This document shows, in pieces, positions 32,841 to 37,075 of a stretch of DNA of 37,075 nt. The DNA is from Bacteroidales bacterium UBA6192 (GTDB lineage Bacteria > Bacteroidota > Bacteroidia > Bacteroidales > F082): positions 1-37,075 of the forward strand of contig DITE01000085.1 of NCBI GenBank assembly GCA_002422725.1, written 5' to 3'. Positions within the stretch are counted from its first letter, which is position 1, and every line of letters starts with the position of its first letter. A program made the translations under genes and the position numbers. The notes under the pieces are model-generated. The model saw only the letters and a list, made by a program, of their open reading frames with translations, was not told where the DNA came from and did no database searches.

Positions 32841-34615
32841 TAATTTGTAGCATAAATCTGTTCGATCAATAAGGCATACTTACGCGTAAGAAATTTCCTC
32901 TTCAACTTCATGGTGGGCGAAAGTTCACCGGATTCAATAGACCATGAATCAGCAATAAGCCTGAACTTCTTAACCTGTTCCACCTGATCGAGCGAAAGGT
33001 TGATGTGATCAACCTCGCGCTGTATACGGTTTATAATCACTTCGTTTTTAATCGCCTCCTTAGGCCCCGGATACTGCATTCCTTTTACACGACACCATGA
33101 TTCAATATGAAGAAAGTTTGGCATCAGTATAGCTGCCGTAAAATTTTTCCCATCGCCGACAACAAGGGCATTCTCAATGAAGGAAGATTCTTTCAGGTGG
33201 TTTTCGACCTGTTGTGGAGCAACATATTTTCCTCCGGAAGTTTTGAATATTTCCTTTTTACGGTCAGTAATCCGCAGAAATTTTCCTTCCAACCGTCCGA
33301 TGTCGCCGGTGTGCACCCAGCCTTCACTGTCGATGATTTCTGCTGTTAAGTCAGGACGTTTGTAATAACCAAGCATGGTGTTGGGTCCCCGGCTCAGAAT
33401 TTCGCCATCTTCGGCAATTCTTACCTCAACACCGGGTAACACCGGCCCAACTGTGCCTACTTTAACCCCATCGGGCAAAAAGTTACCAACCGCAATAACC
33501 GGAGAAGTTTCGGTAAGACCATATCCTTCAATGACTTTGAAACCTGCTGCCCAGAAAACCCGGGCAAGTCGTTCCTGAAGGCTGGCACCTCCACTGACTA
33601 TTGAGTTTAACCTTCCGCCGAAAGCAGCATGCCATTTACTGAAGATCAATTTCCGTGCTATGGCCAGCCTGAAATTATACCACCAACCCTGATTGCCCCA
33701 CGGCTCAAACTGCTCGCCAAGATTTAACGCCCAGAAAAACAACATTTTCTTCACGCCTGTCAATGCCCGTCCTTTAGCGACAATTTTCTCATAGGTTTTT
33801 TCCAGTACGCGCGGAACGGCAGCAAACATTTCAGGTTGCGTTTCACGGATATAGTCGCCTATCTGTTCCAGGTTATCGCAATAGTAAATCACAGCTCCAT
33901 GACGCTGATAGGTGTAATTCATGATGCGCTCGAGGACATGGCATAAGGGCAGAAAACTCAATGCCCTTGTTATCGGATTTTGCTCAATAATACTGCAAGC
34001 CGCTTCAAAATTTGACACCAGATTGCGGTGCGAAAGCATAACGCCTTTAGGTGTTCCTGTGGTTCCTGAGGTATAAATCAGGGTCGCCAGATCGTTTTCC
34101 AATACTGCTTTCTTCATATCGTTGAGAAGCGAAAAGTCATTTGTGCCGCTTTTATTCATCAGCTCATCCCAATGAATCAATCCATCCACCGCCTCAATGC
34201 TAACAATACCTTCGAGGGATGGCACCTCAGCCACCACATCTTTAATGCGGCCATAAATGACCTCATCCGAAACAAAAATCATTTTCACTTCAGCATCAGT
34301 AAAAATGAAAGCATAGTTAGAATCGCTGATAGTAGGATAAACCGGCACCTGCACAGCACCAATCTGAAGCAGGGCCATATCAATGAAATTCCATTCAGGA
34401 CAATTCTTCAAAATGGTGGCCACTTTGTCGCCTTTGCCGATTCCGGATGCCAGCAGTGCCAAACTAAGCCGGTTTACTGTTTGGATGTATTCTTTGCCTG
34501 AGTATTCAATCCATTTGCCCTTGCGTTTTCCTGCCAAAGCAAGAGAATTGTATCGTTCGGGATTGTTGTATAGATCCAATACATCAAAGATTCTGGTGAT
34601 TGTCATAGTATTCAT
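32837..34615 (-). CDS. long-chain fatty-acid-CoA ligase (second of a tandem pair)
   Basis: Activates fatty acids to acyl-CoA through an acyl-adenylate. The 592-residue protein has the AMP-binding loop YTSGTTGTPKGVMLSH at 181-196, the A4/A5 motifs FAAVPRVLEKTYEK and EGYGLTETSPV, the hinge DGEILSRGPNTMLGY and WVHTGDIG...ITDRKKEIFKTSGGKY, and a C-terminal GELSPTMKLKRKFL. It is close to the upstream neighbour in length and order of motifs, so the two look like an old tandem duplication. It starts 5 bases after that gene's stop and ends overlapping the holA stop. The substrate length cannot be told. Confidence 0.92.
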   Translation of the reverse strand: MNTMTITRIFDVLDLYNNPERYNSLALAGKRKGKWIEYSGKEYIQTVNRLSLALLASGIGKGDKVATILKNCPEWNFIDMALLQIGAVQVPVYPTISDSNYAFIFTDAEVKMIFVSDEVIYGRIKDVVAEVPSLEGIVSIEAVDGLIHWDELMNKSGTNDFSLLNDMKKAVLENDLATLIYTSGTTGTPKGVMLSHRNLVSNFEAACSIIEQNPITRALSFLPLCHVLERIMNYTYQRHGAVIYYCDNLEQIGDYIRETQPEMFAAVPRVLEKTYEKIVAKGRALTGVKKMLFFWALNLGEQFEPWGNQGWWYNFRLAIARKLIFSKWHAAFGGRLNSIVSGGASLQERLARVFWAAGFKVIEGYGLTETSPVIAVGNFLPDGVKVGTVGPVLPGVEVRIAEDGEILSRGPNTMLGYYKRPDLTAEIIDSEGWVHTGDIGRLEGKFLRITDRKKEIFKTSGGKYVAPQQVENHLKESSFIENALVVGDGKNFTAAILMPNFLHIESWCRVKGMQYPGPKEAIKNEVIINRIQREVDHINLSLDQVEQVKKFRLIADSWSIESGELSPTMKLKRKFLTRKYALLIEQIYATNY

Positions 34616-34620
34616 GGGTT

Positions 34621-36393
34621 TTATTGGTAAATTTTGTTGATTTTAACCGTATATTTTTCCAAAATATTTGCTCTTTTCAATTTCAGGTTTGCTGTGAGTT
34701 CACCTGTGTTAACATTCCACTCGTGGTCGGTGAGTTCAAACTTTTTTATCTGCTCAAAGTCACCGAAATACTTGTTGTAGTATTCCACCTCTTTTCGCAT
34801 TCTGTTGATAATTAATTTACTCGAAATCATTTCAGCATCATTGGTATAGTCAATTTCCTTGACCCGACACCAGGAGCGCAGGTGTTCAAAATTAGGTACA
34901 ATAAGTGCTGCTGCAAACTTCTGGTTTTCACCAATCACCATAATTCCATCGATAAAGGGAGATTCCTTGAACTTGTTTTCAATGAGGGCAGGACTGATAT
35001 ATTTTCCCATAGAAGTTTTAAATATCTCCTTGATACGGCCCGTGATTATCAGATGTCCTGATTCTTCCAGAACACCTATATCGCCTGTATGAAACCAGCC
35101 CCCGGAATCAATTACCTGACGGGTAAGCGCCTCATCTTTAAAATAACCAAGCATTACATTCGGCCCTTTTACCAGAATCTCTCCATTTTCATCTATCCTT
35201 ACGCTAACATTACCCAGCACTTTCCCAACCGATCCGGCCTTCATCCCTCCCTTTTCGAGGGTATTCACCGAAATCACTGGGGAGGTTTCTGTGAGCCCAT
35301 ACCCTTCAAGTACAGGTATTTTTGCAGCAGTAAAAACCCGGCATAAGCGGGGTTGTAGAGCGGCTCCCCCCGAAACCATAACGCGCATTTTGCCACCAAG
35401 AGCCTCGCGCCATTTGCTGAAAATAAGTTTGTTGGCAATGTATAAATTCAAGTTGTACCACCAACCCTGCCTTGCCCCGACTTCATAAGCCTGCCCCAGA
35501 TGCAGCGCCCAGAAAAATAGCTGTCGCTTAATTCCCTTTAACCTGAGGCCTTTGGCAACAATTTTATCATACACCTTCTCGAGTAAACGAGGAACGGTTG
35601 TAAGAATCTCCGGACTTATTTCACGGATATTATCAGCAATAGTACCCATACTCTCGGCATAGTACACTGATACCCCCAGAAAATGGTAAGTATAAATATT
35701 CATTCTTTCGTAAACATGGCACAAAGGCAGGTAGCTCAAGGCGCGGCAGGTCTCATCCACCGGAAAAATGTGTTTTACAGCATCCACATTACTCAGAAGA
35801 TTATCGTGAGAGAGCATTACCCCTTTTGGACTGCCTGTAGTACCCGAGGTATAAATCAAGGTTGCCAGATCATGAGGCTTGATGGATGATTTGATCGCTT
35901 CAAGATCTTGCCTGTTTTCCTGCTGTTTTCCAAGCTGAACCAATTCGCTGAAATGCGGAGCATCCGTACTTGCTTTAAAAGTGTAAATGCCCTGTATGGT
36001 TGAAATTCCGTCAAAGACATGTTGTATCTTCCTCATCAGCTCGGGACCACCAACAAAAACATATTTAACCTCTGAGTGCTGCAGGATATAACGATAATCA
36101 GCTTCGCTAATGGTTGGATAAACAGGCACATGCACGGCACCTGCCTGCAATATGCCCATGTCCACAAAATTCCACTCAGGGCAATTAGCCGAAATGGTGG
36201 CTACTCTATCACCTTTAACCAGCCCGAGTTTCAATAATCCATGGCTGATATTATCTGCCATGTCCCGGTATTCGGCCAGGCTATATTTTACCCATTTCCC
36301 ATCTATCTTTCCTGCAAGCACATCATCCTTCGGACGAAACGACTCTTCGTAAAATGACAGAAGGTCGAAAATGCGTTTGACTGAGCCACCCAT
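34621..36393 (-). CDS. long-chain fatty-acid-CoA ligase (first of a tandem pair)
   Basis: The 590-residue paralogue of the downstream gene. The AMP-binding loop is at the same residue numbers (YTSGTTGSPKGVMLSH, 181-196); others are LTTVPRLLEKVYDKIV, LEGYGLTETSPVIS, ENGEILVKGPNVMLGY and WFHTGDIG...ITGRIKEIFKTSMGKY, and the C-terminal GELTANLKLKRANI. It is the first gene of the pair, separated by 5 bases, so both come from one transcript. The main differences lie in the middle (about 130-170) and near the C-terminus, which may tune chain-length preference. A weak -7-like element (catatttg, near 36403-36410) lies just upstream. Family identity is certain; substrate is unknown. Confidence 0.92.
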   Translation of the reverse strand: MGGSVKRIFDLLSFYEESFRPKDDVLAGKIDGKWVKYSLAEYRDMADNISHGLLKLGLVKGDRVATISANCPEWNFVDMGILQAGAVHVPVYPTISEADYRYILQHSEVKYVFVGGPELMRKIQHVFDGISTIQGIYTFKASTDAPHFSELVQLGKQQENRQDLEAIKSSIKPHDLATLIYTSGTTGSPKGVMLSHDNLLSNVDAVKHIFPVDETCRALSYLPLCHVYERMNIYTYHFLGVSVYYAESMGTIADNIREISPEILTTVPRLLEKVYDKIVAKGLRLKGIKRQLFFWALHLGQAYEVGARQGWWYNLNLYIANKLIFSKWREALGGKMRVMVSGGAALQPRLCRVFTAAKIPVLEGYGLTETSPVISVNTLEKGGMKAGSVGKVLGNVSVRIDENGEILVKGPNVMLGYFKDEALTRQVIDSGGWFHTGDIGVLEESGHLIITGRIKEIFKTSMGKYISPALIENKFKESPFIDGIMVIGENQKFAAALIVPNFEHLRSWCRVKEIDYTNDAEMISSKLIINRMRKEVEYYNKYFGDFEQIKKFELTDHEWNVNTGELTANLKLKRANILEKYTVKINKIYQ

Positions 36394-36572
36394 AAGCTTT
36401 CCCCAAATATGTAATTGATTGATTGTTTATGATTTGCCCCCAGAGCCCCAATCAGATGGCAAGTATATGAAAAAAAAACATCGTTTGATTATTTATCCAC
36501 TGAATGTTGATGGATTTGGCAGATAATTTATTATTTACGCCCAATTTCAGGTCAAATCATAACAAAAAATCA

Positions 36573-36580
36573 TATCTTCG
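36573..36580 (+). promoter_or_regulatory. candidate promoter -7 element of the InsA-like gene
   Basis: Reads tatcttcg, one mismatch from TAnnTTTG, 23 bases before the ATG at 36604. No clear -33 box is present. Confidence 0.35.
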
Positions 36581-36603
36581 CAAACAATATATATACAGCG
36601 CCC

Positions 36604-37026
36604 ATGAACTGTACAAGTTGCCAAAGTGAAAGAACAGTTAAATCAGGTTTTATACTTGATAAACAGCGTTTTAAATGCAAAGAATGTGGTTATCATTTTA
36701 CCAGTCATTCGCCACGGACTGCAGTCAGTTTAAAACGAATGGCCATCCATCTTTACCTGGAAGGGCTCAGCTATAAAAAAATAAGCCAGGTGATCGAAGT
36801 AAGTGATGTAGCTATTGCCAGGTGGATACATCCATTGCAGGATTCATTGAAAAAGTATCGTAAGGAAAGTATGACTATAAAGCCCTTACATAAAATAGAG
36901 CACTTTTTGATTACCCGAAATATGTTTAATGATTTCGGATGGCTTATTCTCGGTTTCGACTCAAATAATGATATAAATCTGATTGGAAGCCAGGAAACAG
37001 GGAACTGTAAAATTGAAAGAAAATAA
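36604..37026 (+). CDS. IS1 InsA-like zinc-ribbon/HTH protein with degenerate InsB-like tail
   Basis: A 140-residue protein. Residues 1-30 are a zinc ribbon with C3, C6, C25 and C28 (MNCTSC...RFKCKECGYHF), and about 45-75 form a helix-turn-helix (AIHLYLEGLSYKKISQVI, SDVAIARWIHPL). That is the DNA-binding N-terminal half of IS1-type transposases. Beyond 90 the tail (HKIEHFLITRNMF, GWLILGFDSNNDIN) lines up loosely with the start of InsB, but the catalytic DE(x)W is replaced by IEHFLI and the protein stops soon after. No terminal inverted repeats were seen, though the window ends 49 bases later. It may be a relic or a domesticated regulator; function is unknown. Confidence 0.65.
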   Translation: MNCTSCQSERTVKSGFILDKQRFKCKECGYHFTSHSPRTAVSLKRMAIHLYLEGLSYKKISQVIEVSDVAIARWIHPLQDSLKKYRKESMTIKPLHKIEHFLITRNMFNDFGWLILGFDSNNDINLIGSQETGNCKIERK

Positions 37027-37075
37027 CTATATTATGTTTGCTATTTAGATAAAAGGAATATTCTAAACTTGCCGG

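Overview
The window comes from a member of the Bacteroidota, most likely a free-living or anaerobic Bacteroidales-type organism. Several independent signs agree: promoter cores of the type TAnnTTTG in front of many genes, a type IX secretion sorting domain, a TonB-dependent receptor with a carboxypeptidase-like N-terminal domain, and conserved Bacteroidota families such as DUF3822 next to rsmD and the DUF2795-like small protein. No tRNA, rRNA or CRISPR array was seen.

Layout. 1-548: non-coding left flank with a repeat-like segment (13-bp perfect inverted repeat) and a terminator. 549-3148 (minus): isocitrate dehydrogenase and citrate synthase, both of the eukaryotic or mitochondrial type, in one operon. 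3669-6032 (plus): PspC-like and LiaF-like membrane proteins followed by a CbpA-type J-protein, an apparent stress cluster. 6199-10731 (plus): TonB-dependent receptor and lipoprotein oligopeptidase B, closed by a terminator. 10896-11291 (minus): small membrane protein. 11432-15794 (minus): panB, an RluA-type pseudouridine synthase, and a large secreted HELRH protein with beta-propeller and beta-barrel regions. 15954-19112 (plus): a lipoprotein and dnaK, the latter preceded by a sigma-54-like site. 19431-23735 (plus): secreted hypothetical, methyltransferase, orphan ABC ATPase, PduO-type adenosyltransferase and a DUF2795-like protein. 23781-25804 (minus): membrane-anchored hypothetical, DUF3822 and rsmD. 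25937-28855 (minus): TPR hybrid histidine kinase, divergent from 29023-30504, a seven-repeat FG-GAP protein with a type IX sorting domain. 30539-30997 (minus): lone HSDR_N-type nuclease-like domain, divergent from AMP nucleosidase and holA (31066-32840). 32837-36393 (minus): two tandem long-chain acyl-CoA ligases. 36604-37026: an IS1 InsA-like protein with a degenerate tail.

Most of the window is housekeeping and envelope biology: TCA-cycle entry, chaperones, pantothenate and cobalamin cofactor metabolism, rRNA modification, replication and fatty-acid activation. The least ordinary items are the surface metallopeptidase-like fusion (11432-14245), the sigma-54-like site before dnaK, the likely leaderless GTG gene at 19431, and the possibly domesticated InsA/InsB relic at the right edge. 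I saw no obvious multi-gene defence or mobile system. All family names come from reading the sequence; no database search was run.
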